A stretch of 64,000 nt of DNA from Chloroflexota bacterium (lineage in GTDB: Bacteria > Chloroflexota > Anaerolineae > UBA4142 > SHND01): the NCBI GenBank assembly GCA_004295045.1, contig SHND01000011.1, positions 62,001-126,000 of the forward strand, written 5' to 3'. Position 1 is the first letter of the stretch. Each line of letters starts with the position of its first letter. The translations under genes and the position numbers were made by a program. The notes beneath the pieces were generated by a model that saw nothing but the letters and a program-made list of their open reading frames with translations, had not been told where the DNA came from and made no database searches. This document shows positions 27,194 through 34,674 of this stretch, piece after piece.

Positions 27194-28294
27194 ATGAGTG
27201 ATGACGCTACCGCCCATTCAAGCGGCGCGCCGGCATGGAGCAGCGCGCTGCATCCAACGCATTGCGCAAAATGTCGCGCCACGTTTCTCATTCCATCGAA
27301 CGCGGGCGCGCCGTTCTGCCCAAATTGTTTCGCTGCGCGTCTCGAACCCATTCCACAGCTCGAGCGCGCTGCGGCGCCCGAATTGATTTTGCCTTTTACT
27401 GTCGCGGACGCGACGCGCGACGCCAATCTCGAACGTTGGCAGCGCGACATTCCTTTCAAAGCACGTTCGCTCAATCTGAAGGAATTGCACGCGCGCTTGA
27501 CGCGCGTTTTTTTGCCAATGTATCTCGCGGATGCGAGCGTGTGGGGTACGTGGAGCGCGCAGATGGGTTTTGATTATTTGGTGGCAAGCAGTGAAGAGCG
27601 CTACAACAGTGGACAGTGGGTGACACAGCGCATTAACGAAACGCGTATTCGCTGGGAAACGCGCGCGGGAGAGATTGCGCGCAAGTATGAAAATGTTCCC
27701 GCGCCCGCGCTGGAAAATCACGAACGCGTCATGGCTGCGCTCGGCGATGGGAACGCGCTTCCCTTTGATACGACGCGCGCGCTTGGCTTTTCAAGCGATG
27801 GGTTGAACAACGCGCTCGTGCGCATGCCCGACCTCACACCGAAAGCTGCCACAAAATCCGCGCAGTTGGAAATGGAGCGCCGCGCGGCGAACGAATGTCA
27901 AATCGCTTCCGGCGCACAGCATCACGAACAATTTTCACTGCGCGCCGCGTTTGGCGAACCGAATTGGACGCTGATGTTATTGCCAATGTACGTCACGAGT
28001 TACAGTGACGATAATGGTAAATGGATTCCACTGCGCGTGAACGGGCAAACGGGATTTGTGAGCGGGGAAAAACGCGCGTCCATGAAGGTGGCGCGGCGTT
28101 GGGCGCTGCTGCTCGGCGCAATTGCATTGCTCGCATTTCTATTCACCACATTCATCGCGCTCACCTCCATACTCGTTCCACCGATGGTAACCGTCGCGGT
28201 CGTTTTATTATGCCTCACTCTCGCGCTGTGTCTCGCCGCGCCGGCGCCGTTGATTATTGCGTGGCAGTACAATCGGCAGAATTCATCGAAATGA
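27194..28294 (+). CDS. Zinc-ribbon membrane protein, paralogue of the upstream gene
   Basis: 366 aa, one zinc ribbon (C24, C27, C42, C45), then the same middle and end as its neighbour: MYVTSYSDDNGKWIPLRVNGQTG matching the NGQTG motif, and two membrane helices at about 295-355. The start lies 7 nt after the upstream gene, so the pair is translated together and may form a complex. No function is known. A terminator hairpin follows. Confidence 0.7.
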   Translation: MSDDATAHSSGAPAWSSALHPTHCAKCRATFLIPSNAGAPFCPNCFAARLEPIPQLERAAAPELILPFTVADATRDANLERWQRDIPFKARSLNLKELHARLTRVFLPMYLADASVWGTWSAQMGFDYLVASSEERYNSGQWVTQRINETRIRWETRAGEIARKYENVPAPALENHERVMAALGDGNALPFDTTRALGFSSDGLNNALVRMPDLTPKAATKSAQLEMERRAANECQIASGAQHHEQFSLRAAFGEPNWTLMLLPMYVTSYSDDNGKWIPLRVNGQTGFVSGEKRASMKVARRWALLLGAIALLAFLFTTFIALTSILVPPMVTVAVVLLCLTLALCLAAPAPLIIAWQYNRQNSSK

Positions 28295-28295
28295 A

Positions 28296-28326
28296 AATGC
28301 GAGGCATGCTGCCTCGCATTCTTTTT
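28296..28326. terminator. Bidirectional terminator
   Basis: Perfect 11-bp stem AATGCGAGGCA / TGCCTCGCATT with a 3-nt loop and a T-run. It lies between the zinc-ribbon gene (+) and the pseudo-Rieske gene (-). Confidence 0.9.
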
Positions 28327-28870
28327 ATTGTGGATTTGGCTTTCCCTTCACGAGTTCGAAATCAATCAACACCTCTCCGTTTTCCACACGGATTGGAAAA
28401 TAATCGAGAGCTCGCGGCGCAGGTCCCTCCCGATACGTTCCATCACGTTCCCATCCAGCGCCTCCACATGGGTCCACAAAAAGCTCGCGCGTTTCCTGCC
28501 ATCGGACAAAGCATCCCAAATGCGTACTGATGGGCGAAAAAGCGCGCCATTCCATTGGGGAATTGTGCGCGACCCACACGAGCGCGTTTTTCTCATCCGT
28601 GCCGAGTCGCACATTTCGCGCAAACTCGCTAAACATGTTGTCCGGTTGGAGAAAAATACTTTCCGCGCTGCTGATTGGCGCACAGCTCGCCGCTGCGCGA
28701 TTGCATTGATAAAGCATCACCGCACCCGTTGGCATCTGGGCGGCGCCCGACAGCGAGACGCCGAGCAAAGGTCGCGGAAAAACCATCCATCCAAATACCG
28801 CCGCCAGCACAAGGAGCAATCCCGTCGCGGCGACCGCCCACATCAGCAGTAATTTTTCGCGCGTGTTCAT
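28325..28870 (-). CDS. Membrane-anchored Rieske-like protein lacking cluster ligands
   Basis: 181 aa with an N-terminal membrane anchor (residues 8-30). The C-terminal half follows the Rieske pattern, with the first box STHLGC at 115-120 instead of CTHLGC and the second DPCGGA at 133-138 instead of CPCHGS, then the usual GPAPRALDYFPIRVENGEVLI end. H117 and the two disulfide cysteines (C120, C135) remain. Three of four cluster ligands are lost: C115 to S, C133 to D and H136 to G. So it cannot hold a standard [2Fe-2S] cluster. It is the last gene of the ArsR-CDF-CDF operon, overlapping the CDF gene by 4 nt. Confidence 0.72.
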   Translation of the reverse strand: MNTREKLLLMWAVAATGLLLVLAAVFGWMVFPRPLLGVSLSGAAQMPTGAVMLYQCNRAAASCAPISSAESIFLQPDNMFSEFARNVRLGTDEKNALVWVAHNSPMEWRAFSPISTHLGCFVRWQETRELFVDPCGGAGWERDGTYREGPAPRALDYFPIRVENGEVLIDFELVKGKPNPQ

Positions 28871-29832
28871 GCTTTCGCCTCCGCGTGAACTCGATCATGA
28901 ACGTGATCGTGATCATTGAGTTCGCAGTATAGCTCATCGGGTTCACAGCCCACACATTCGAGCTGCAATGTCGCGTGCGCGATTTCGTAGCGTTCGTGCA
29001 GCAGCGTGTTGAGCTCGCGTTGGATTTGCGCGCCCTCGCTAATCTTGACATCATCGGTCAAAATATGCGCCGACAGCGCGCGCAAATTTTGCGCCAGCGA
29101 CCAGACATGCAAATCATGCACCCCGCGCACCCCGCGCACATTTTCCATCGCGCGCACCAACGCCTGCATATCCACATCACGCGGCGTACTCTCTAGCAAA
29201 ATGTCGAGCGAATCGCGAATGATGCCAACCACGTTCCACAAGATCAAAATGCCAATGAAAATACTCGCCAATGGATCGAGCCAATCCCACCCCGTTAACG
29301 CAATGCCAATGCCCGCGATAAAGGCGCCCAGGGTCGCGACCGCATCGGCTGCCAGATGCATGAACGCGCTGCGCTGATTCAAATCATCTTCGCTCCCGCG
29401 CATGACGAGGAGCGCGGTACCGCCATTGACGAAAAAGGCAATGAGCGCAACGACAATCAGAACGTTGTCCTGCACAGGCACCGGGTTGAGCAAGCGCTGT
29501 ATCGCTTCGTAAAAAATATAAAGCGAGATCAAAACCAGCGAGAAAGCATTAATGAGCGCAACGACGATTCCGACGCGGTGGTAACCGTATGTTTTGCCGG
29601 CATTGGCGGGACGCAGCGCGACGCGCATGGCGTACCAGCTCAGCCCCAGCGCGATCACATCGGTCACATTGTGCAGCGCATCGGTGATCAGCGCGAGCGA
29701 ATTGGCGTAAATGCCCGCCGCGATTTCAAACACCACGAACGCGAGCGTGATGCCCAACGCGAGCAACATGCGCCGCGCGTTGGCTTGATTGAAACTATGG
29801 GTATGAGAATGAGAATGTGTTTGTAATGCCAT
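28867..29832 (-). CDS. Cation diffusion facilitator (CzcD/ZitB-like)
   Basis: Proton-coupled exporter of Zn or similar divalent metals, 321 aa. The His-rich N-terminus (QTHSHSHTHSF) is a metal-binding tail. Six helices are predicted; TM2 has the metal pair in DALHNVTDV and TM5 the HLAADA pair. A C-terminal metal-binding domain follows, with many His and a terminal HDHDHVHDRVHAEAKA. I chose the ATG at 29832, where the His tail begins. It overlaps the pseudo-Rieske gene by 4 nt (ATGA) and follows the second CDF gene closely. Confidence 0.92.
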   Translation of the reverse strand: MALQTHSHSHTHSFNQANARRMLLALGITLAFVVFEIAAGIYANSLALITDALHNVTDVIALGLSWYAMRVALRPANAGKTYGYHRVGIVVALINAFSLVLISLYIFYEAIQRLLNPVPVQDNVLIVVALIAFFVNGGTALLVMRGSEDDLNQRSAFMHLAADAVATLGAFIAGIGIALTGWDWLDPLASIFIGILILWNVVGIIRDSLDILLESTPRDVDMQALVRAMENVRGVRGVHDLHVWSLAQNLRALSAHILTDDVKISEGAQIQRELNTLLHERYEIAHATLQLECVGCEPDELYCELNDHDHVHDRVHAEAKA

Positions 29833-29839
29833 AAGAAAA

Positions 29840-30463
29840 CTAAACCTCGTCGTGTTCACCAGTCAATGCTTCCCGCGCTTCGCGTACGATGAAAAACACC
29901 ATCACGAGCGCGGCGAGCGGGTCTGCCCACCACCAACCCAAAAAATAATTCGCGCCCAGCCCAATCAACAGCGCGCCCGAAAGATACGCGCACGCAATCG
30001 TTTCAAACGCATCGGCGCGTAACGCGCGGCTTGGAATCCGTCCCGCGAGCCGCAGTTTCCACCACGCCAGCAGCGGCATGATAACCAGGGATGCGACTGC
30101 CAACACAATGCCGAACAAACTGGCTTCGGGCGCCTGGCGCGTCCACAACGTAATGCCCGCTTGAACCACCACATACACCGCGAGCGCCACAAGCGTATAG
30201 CCGACAAATTTTTCTGCGCGCTGTTCAACCCGCTCGATCTGTTCTTGATCGCCACCGCGTCGTTCGACATTCAAACGCCAAATCAAAATGACGCCCGCTG
30301 TGACTTCGATGATGCTGTCAAGCCCAAATGCTTCGAGCGAAAGACTCGCCGCCGCGATGCCCAGCCCGAGCGCGAGAACGCCTTCGACGATGTTATAACT
30401 GACGTTAAAGATTTCCAAACCGAGCGCGGTTTGAATGTCACGGGCGCGGAGCGTAAGATTCAT
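29840..30463 (-). CDS. CDF-like cation transporter, variant metal site
   Basis: 207 aa, shorter than a normal CDF and lacking the C-terminal cytoplasmic domain. TM2 reads GLDSIIEVTAG: an acidic pair replaces the usual HxxxD. TM5 has RADAFETIACA with D and E instead of His. So the metal site is built from carboxylates, suggesting different metal preference or partial loss of transport. The start at 30463 overlaps the arsR-type stop by 4 nt. The next gene is a normal CDF, so the two may pair. Confidence 0.8.
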   Translation of the reverse strand: MNLTLRARDIQTALGLEIFNVSYNIVEGVLALGLGIAAASLSLEAFGLDSIIEVTAGVILIWRLNVERRGGDQEQIERVEQRAEKFVGYTLVALAVYVVVQAGITLWTRQAPEASLFGIVLAVASLVIMPLLAWWKLRLAGRIPSRALRADAFETIACAYLSGALLIGLGANYFLGWWWADPLAALVMVFFIVREAREALTGEHDEV

Positions 30464-30825
30464 CGCTTGGATTTCCGCGCAACCGTGCGTTTTAGTTTTT
30501 CGTAATGCACGCACTCGTACACGCCGCGCGCGACCTCGCGCAAAAGTTCATCCGCCAGATTCAAAAAGCGTTCGACGCGTTTGTCGCTCAACGCGTAATA
30601 GACAAAACGACCATCCTGCTCCGCCGTAACGAGTCCGCAATCGCGCAAACAGGCGAGATGATTCGAAACGTTCGATTGTGTCAACTTTGTTTCCGCGACG
30701 ATTTCGCCCACCGTCATCGCGCCTTGGCGCAACGATTCCAGAATGGCAAGGCGTGACGTATCGGAAAAGCCGCGAAAAAGTTTCGCCGTTAATTCAATTT
30801 TTTGCGAATTGGCGTCGAGTAACAT
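30460..30825 (-). CDS. ArsR/SmtB family metal sensor, CmtR-like
   Basis: 121 aa winged-helix repressor. C59 and C63 lie in ACLRDCGLV in the recognition region, and C105 in VYECVHYE near the C-terminus. This trio matches the spacing of C57, C61 and C102 in the Cd/Pb sensor CmtR. That suggests Cd, Pb or Zn sensing. I chose the ATG at 30825 because GGAGA lies 7 nt upstream; the ATG at 30837 has none. It heads the operon with the two CDF genes. Imperfect dyads overlap its start and promoter. Confidence 0.85.
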   Translation of the reverse strand: MLLDANSQKIELTAKLFRGFSDTSRLAILESLRQGAMTVGEIVAETKLTQSNVSNHLACLRDCGLVTAEQDGRFVYYALSDKRVERFLNLADELLREVARGVYECVHYEKLKRTVARKSKR

Positions 30826-30835
30826 CGTTTTCTCC

Positions 30836-30863
30836 ATATCATCATATCAGCAACTAATGATAT
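30836..30863. promoter_or_regulatory. Candidate operator of the arsR-type gene
   Basis: ATATCAT (30836-30842) and ATGATAT (30857-30863) form an inverted repeat; an inner ATATCA/TGATAT pair shares it. It lies just upstream of the start at 30825 and overlaps the region around ATG 30837. The repressor probably binds here; inferred from symmetry only. Confidence 0.45.
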
Positions 30864-30876
30864 ATTAGCAAAATGG

Positions 30877-30901
30877 AAAAGGACAGTCAAACTGCCCTTT
30901 T
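30877..30901. terminator. Terminator hairpin
   Basis: AAAAGGACAGT and ACTGCCCTTTT flank a CAA loop (one mismatch). On the minus strand it ends in TTTTCC, 19 nt downstream of the secreted-protein gene at 30920, so it ends that gene. Confidence 0.75.
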
Positions 30902-30919
30902 CGACGGACGCGAGCGCTG

Positions 30920-31471
30920 CTAGCTCTTGACGCGCCGCATCACGACAAGCCCCGCCCCGACCAGCAGCGCCGCCAGCGCCGCTGCGCCAAGCGTAGTGAT
31001 GGCATCAAGCGGCAGAGCTGCGCCTACGACTGGCAGTAAAGGCGATTGTCCTGGACCCAACGCCGCCACGTCCGGTGCGGCATTGCTCAACAGATTCGTG
31101 CGCGTACAAAGCGAGGTGGTCAGTTGCCCTTGGTCTTGCCTTGCATACACGAGATATGTGCGCCCCTCTTCAAACCGAAAGCCGCAGGCGGCGCCATCGT
31201 GCGGTGTGTTCATCACCAACGGGGAAATGCTTGAGCCCTTCCAGGAGTACTGCACCTCAAACGTAATGCGCGCCGGCTCCCCGCTGCCGAACAACGAGCC
31301 TTGATTCTCAACCCGAACGTCCGTCACAAGCCCGGCAAAAACTGCATCCGACTGCGCCAGCGCTTCAAGCGGCGGCGGCAGCTGCATACACGAACACGCT
31401 TGCGCGTGCGGCACAGACACGAAAAATGTTGCGAACACGAGCAAGCCAGCAAGCAATCGTAACCATCGCAT
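30920..31471 (-). CDS. Secreted TIMP/NTR-like protein with C-terminal membrane anchor
   Basis: 183 aa. The signal peptide ends at A25, so the mature protein starts CSC, with C26 and C28 as in TIMP-type (NTR) domains. The following SDAVFAGLVTDVRV and ARITFEVQYSWKG strands match that OB-fold; further Cys at CGFRFEEG and SLCTRTN could pair. C-terminal residues 157-178 form a membrane helix followed by RRVKS, resembling an anchored surface protein. Bacterial relatives are poorly characterised. The protein is probably surface-exposed and single-pass. Confidence 0.7.
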   Translation of the reverse strand: MRWLRLLAGLLVFATFFVSVPHAQACSCMQLPPPLEALAQSDAVFAGLVTDVRVENQGSLFGSGEPARITFEVQYSWKGSSISPLVMNTPHDGAACGFRFEEGRTYLVYARQDQGQLTTSLCTRTNLLSNAAPDVAALGPGQSPLLPVVGAALPLDAITTLGAAALAALLVGAGLVVMRRVKS

Positions 31472-31549
31472 TCTGTCCCCCTTTGATTATGAGACACGCG
31501 GCGTGACTTTTTGGCGCGCCGTATGCGCTCGGTCTTGGCGCAGTTTTTT

Positions 31550-31720
31550 TTATCCTCCGCGCGTGAGGAGCCGCGCGTCTTTACGAGTGACGTCGGAAGC
31601 GGTGAGATTGTTCCCGCGCGCGCGAACAATCCAAATCATCCAAGCCAGCGCCGCGACACACAACGCGACTTGGAACCAGTACATTGCCCAAAACGAACCG
31701 AAGCCCGACGGCGCGCGCAC
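31550..31720 (-). CDS. Possible small membrane protein
   Basis: 56 aa from a GTG at 31720 (M-RAPSGFGSFWAMYWFQ...) with one clear hydrophobic helix of about 18 residues (FQVALCVAALAWMIWIV) and an RARGNN positive stop. It follows the ICMT-type gene by 15 nt on the same strand, so co-transcription is possible. It has no recognised family, no clear ribosome-binding site and no ATG. It may be real or chance; its hydrophobic core and placement are the case for it. Confidence 0.35.
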   Translation of the reverse strand: MRAPSGFGSFWAMYWFQVALCVAALAWMIWIVRARGNNLTASDVTRKDARLLTRGG

Positions 31721-31735
31721 GTTAATTTCATTCGT

Positions 31736-32329
31736 TCAAATTACGCCCGGGATAAATCGCGCGGTGTGCTCCATATAGTCACGATACTCGTCGCCGAATT
31801 TTTGCACCAACTTTTCTTCTTCCTTTGGCGTCCGCAGCATCAACATCGTAAAGGCAACTGCGCCGAAAATCAGAATCAACGCGTTTGCTGCCATCAACAT
31901 CAAGCCAATGAAAAAGAGTGCGCCGATAGAATACAACGGATGGCGAATGTACTTGTACGGACCTCGCGCGACAAGCTGTGCGTTCGTGCGCGTCTGAACG
32001 GTATCAGTGATGTTATCGCCGAGCGAACGAAACATCCAAATGATCAACGGCAGCGCGAGCAGCGCCAAGACAAAGCCGAACCAGCGCAACCAATCAGGGA
32101 ACGGCAGCGCGGCAAACGCTACCCATTCGGGATTGATGATGTACGCAAGAACGCTCAACCATACGCCAAGCCCCGTGACGCGCAAAACAATCATCAACAG
32201 CACGCCTTCTTGCGTGCGGTCAATCGTATCGCCGCCTTTGCGCTGCGCTTTGTGCCGAAAGTAAATCGAGATGGAAAACGCAGTGACCATCAAAACCAAA
32301 ATCAAAATGCGAAAGATATTGTCGTTCAT
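31736..32329 (-). CDS. Isoprenylcysteine carboxyl methyltransferase family membrane protein
   Basis: 197 aa integral membrane protein of the ICMT/PEMT fold. The signature GPYKYIRHPLYSIGALFFIGLML is present, followed by LRTPKEEEKLVQKFGDEYRDYMEHTARFIPG, the SAM-binding end. Four to five membrane helices. Bacterial members methylate lipids or small molecules; the substrate here is unknown. It sits 12 nt after the ZIP gene in the metal operon, which suggests membrane modification linked to metal stress. Confidence 0.85.
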   Translation of the reverse strand: MNDNIFRILILVLMVTAFSISIYFRHKAQRKGGDTIDRTQEGVLLMIVLRVTGLGVWLSVLAYIINPEWVAFAALPFPDWLRWFGFVLALLALPLIIWMFRSLGDNITDTVQTRTNAQLVARGPYKYIRHPLYSIGALFFIGLMLMAANALILIFGAVAFTMLMLRTPKEEEKLVQKFGDEYRDYMEHTARFIPGVI

Positions 32330-32341
32330 GTGAAATTTTCC

Positions 32342-33547
32342 TTATTTGATAATCAACCCGGTCACGTACAACATCGCCATTCCCGCCAGCACGCCCGCAA
32401 AGAGCGTGAAGGGCATCGAACGTTTGGCGTTGTCGCGTAAAACCAATTTTGAAATTTGAAACGCGACTTGGAAAACCGCGCCCGCGCCGATGGCGAGAAA
32501 CAACGTTGCCAGAATCGGCGAATAGCTCAAGCCGCCAATCCACGCGCCGACAATCGCGGGCGCGCCGCCGATGAGTCCCAGAATTACCAAATTCAACCAT
32601 TGCGGTTTGTCTTTGACAATCGGCGCGATGATGCCCAGTCCTTCCGTGATGTTTTGAATGATGAACCCGATGACGAGAAACGCGCCGAGCGCAGCCGCCC
32701 CCACACTGTACGACGCGCCGATTGCCAATCCCTCACCAAAGTTGTGCAAACCGATGCCAATCGCAATCATGAACGCCATGTTCAAACGCTGTTCCGATTC
32801 GGAGCGTCCGATGGCAGCTTGGCGCTGTGAAATTGCTTCGAGCAGCAAAAAGGTGCCGACGATGCCAATGCCGATGAGTCCGATGCCTTGAAATGGACCG
32901 CCCAACAAATTTGCGGTTTCCAGCGCCTCGTTCGCCGCGTCAATCCCCAAAAATAACAACAGCCCCACTGTCACCGCCATCAGAAACGCAAACGCGCGCG
33001 CTCCCAGACGCCGAAGCGCGGGATACCAAAAGATGCCGAGAAAAACGGGAATCACACCAACATACAAACCGATGAGGGTGAAACTCGATAGTGTTTGCGT
33101 GTCCACACTGCGCGTTTCGGCTGCCGCGTCAATCGTCGTGATAAAGGGGATCGAACTCGAAGAAAAAATCGCAATGGTGTACGGGCTGGCGTGAACCCAA
33201 GGGTAGGGAATCGTGATCGTTGCGCTGCCGAGACGCGGAATCGTTGCGCCCGGCGTGACGCTGTACGGCACAATGCTGTCATTGACATTGATTTGGGCGA
33301 GCGTAATTTCTTGCGGCGAAGTGTTCTGCAATTGAATTTCGATGACGCCCGGTTTCAACACCGTCCGCTCGAACTGTACGCTTTCTATCGGCGCGGCGGG
33401 CGCAACATTCAAGCCCGCGCCGCTCGTGAACACAAACAGCGCGATGACGCCAACCAGCAGCAAAATCGGAATGAGAAACAATCCGATTGTCTTTAAGGTA
33501 TTCGACGAATTTGTCGCCTCGTTGGCGGTAACATTTTGAGTAGTCAT
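32342..33547 (-). CDS. ZIP family metal transporter with extra N-terminal outer domain
   Basis: 401 aa. The C-terminal 250 residues are a ZIP importer (TM4-TM5 metal sites GIGLHNFGEGLAIGAS and NITEGLGIIAP, with HN, E and H/E ligands). The first 150 residues are unusual: one helix near residues 22-42, then a beta-rich domain (FERTVLKPGVIEIQLQNTSPQEITLAQINVNDS) that would lie outside, then a second helix. AAGGA precedes the ATG at 33547. The domain has the look of a cupredoxin-like or Ig fold but no copper ligands are evident. It follows a multicopper oxidase gene. Confidence 0.87.
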   Translation of the reverse strand: MTTQNVTANEATNSSNTLKTIGLFLIPILLLVGVIALFVFTSGAGLNVAPAAPIESVQFERTVLKPGVIEIQLQNTSPQEITLAQINVNDSIVPYSVTPGATIPRLGSATITIPYPWVHASPYTIAIFSSSSIPFITTIDAAAETRSVDTQTLSSFTLIGLYVGVIPVFLGIFWYPALRRLGARAFAFLMAVTVGLLLFLGIDAANEALETANLLGGPFQGIGLIGIGIVGTFLLLEAISQRQAAIGRSESEQRLNMAFMIAIGIGLHNFGEGLAIGASYSVGAAALGAFLVIGFIIQNITEGLGIIAPIVKDKPQWLNLVILGLIGGAPAIVGAWIGGLSYSPILATLFLAIGAGAVFQVAFQISKLVLRDNAKRSMPFTLFAGVLAGMAMLYVTGLIIK

Positions 33548-33597
33548 CTTTATCCTTTCGGACAGACCATTCAGGTTTCCGAAAACCGGAACAGTCT

Positions 33598-34653
33598 CTA
33601 TACGACTTGAAACACACCCGTCCAACCGAGTTCGGCGAACTCTGTCTTGTGCGCGTGAAACATATACTTGCCGGGAAATTTATAACGAAACTCTACGATG
33701 CCGCGCTGTGCTTGCGCTTGCACAATCGTGTCGGTAAATTCGCTCGGCGTGCGACTTGTGCCGGTCGGATAGTAATGAAAAAAATTCGCGTGAAGGTGAA
33801 ATGAATTAATTTGATCGTATTCGAGCATGTTGATCAAAAACACACGCACGAGCGCGTCCTTTTGAATGACGATGGGATGTTTATCGTAATGAAAGGGAAT
33901 AAAGTTCACCGCATAAAAATCATTTCCGCCGTCGAAATCAATGTCCACCCCATTTTGCACCATCACAAATTCGTGGTCGGCTTTAGCCCATCCATCCTTG
34001 GGGTCAACAATGAACGCGCCATACAAACCGCGCGCGATGTGCTCGGCGAGGGGAAAAATGTGACAGTGGTATTGATGTACGCCAAAGGGTTCGGCATCAA
34101 ATTCGTACACAAATTTTCCGCCGACGGGAACGGGTTCGTAGACGCCATCCATGTTCGCGTGATGCACGCCGTGAAAATGCATCGTGTGCGGATGCGGCGT
34201 GCCATTCACAAACTCGATGCGAATGCGGTCGCCCTCTGTGCATCGAATCGTCGGACCCGGGACGCGCCCGTTATAGGTCCACGCCTCAAACTCAATCCCC
34301 GGCGCGACCTCGATCGTTTTCATCACCGCGTTGATGCGATATTCGCGGAGCGTTTGTCCATTCGGCAAGGTACTCACTTTGCCGTAATCGAAATCGGTGA
34401 GAATGTCCGTCGGATTGAATCCATTGCTTGCATGATCCACTTCGCCGACAAAGCCCGGCATGAACATCGCATCGCTGGGATGCCCCCCAACGTGTGTTCC
34501 ATTGTTCGCCCGCGTCCCGTTTCCGCTTGGTGTGGGAATCGTCTGACCTGTGCAAGCGGCGACCGCGCCGGCGCCCGCTGCGCTCAGTGCGCCGAGCGCG
34601 CCAATTTTCAACGCATTGCGCCGCGTGACTCGATTGAATTGATTCAAGCTCAT
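33598..34653 (-). CDS. Two-domain multicopper oxidase
   Basis: 351 aa, exported by Tat (RR at 11-12) and with a lipobox ending C34, so membrane-anchored outside. Copper ligands are visible in HFHGVHH (159-165), YHCHIFPLAEH (195-205), HLHANFF (286-292) and FHAHKTE (332-338). The type-1 site takes C197 and H205. Two-domain enzymes of this kind form a trimer and act as laccase, metal oxidase or nitrite reductase-like enzymes. Context next to a Mn/ZIP transporter suggests metal (Mn or Fe or Cu) oxidation. Seven-histidine site count fits an active enzyme. Confidence 0.9.
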   Translation of the reverse strand: MSLNQFNRVTRRNALKIGALGALSAAGAGAVAACTGQTIPTPSGNGTRANNGTHVGGHPSDAMFMPGFVGEVDHASNGFNPTDILTDFDYGKVSTLPNGQTLREYRINAVMKTIEVAPGIEFEAWTYNGRVPGPTIRCTEGDRIRIEFVNGTPHPHTMHFHGVHHANMDGVYEPVPVGGKFVYEFDAEPFGVHQYHCHIFPLAEHIARGLYGAFIVDPKDGWAKADHEFVMVQNGVDIDFDGGNDFYAVNFIPFHYDKHPIVIQKDALVRVFLINMLEYDQINSFHLHANFFHYYPTGTSRTPSEFTDTIVQAQAQRGIVEFRYKFPGKYMFHAHKTEFAELGWTGVFQVV

Positions 34654-34674
34654 CGCATTAATCCTTTCTAAATT

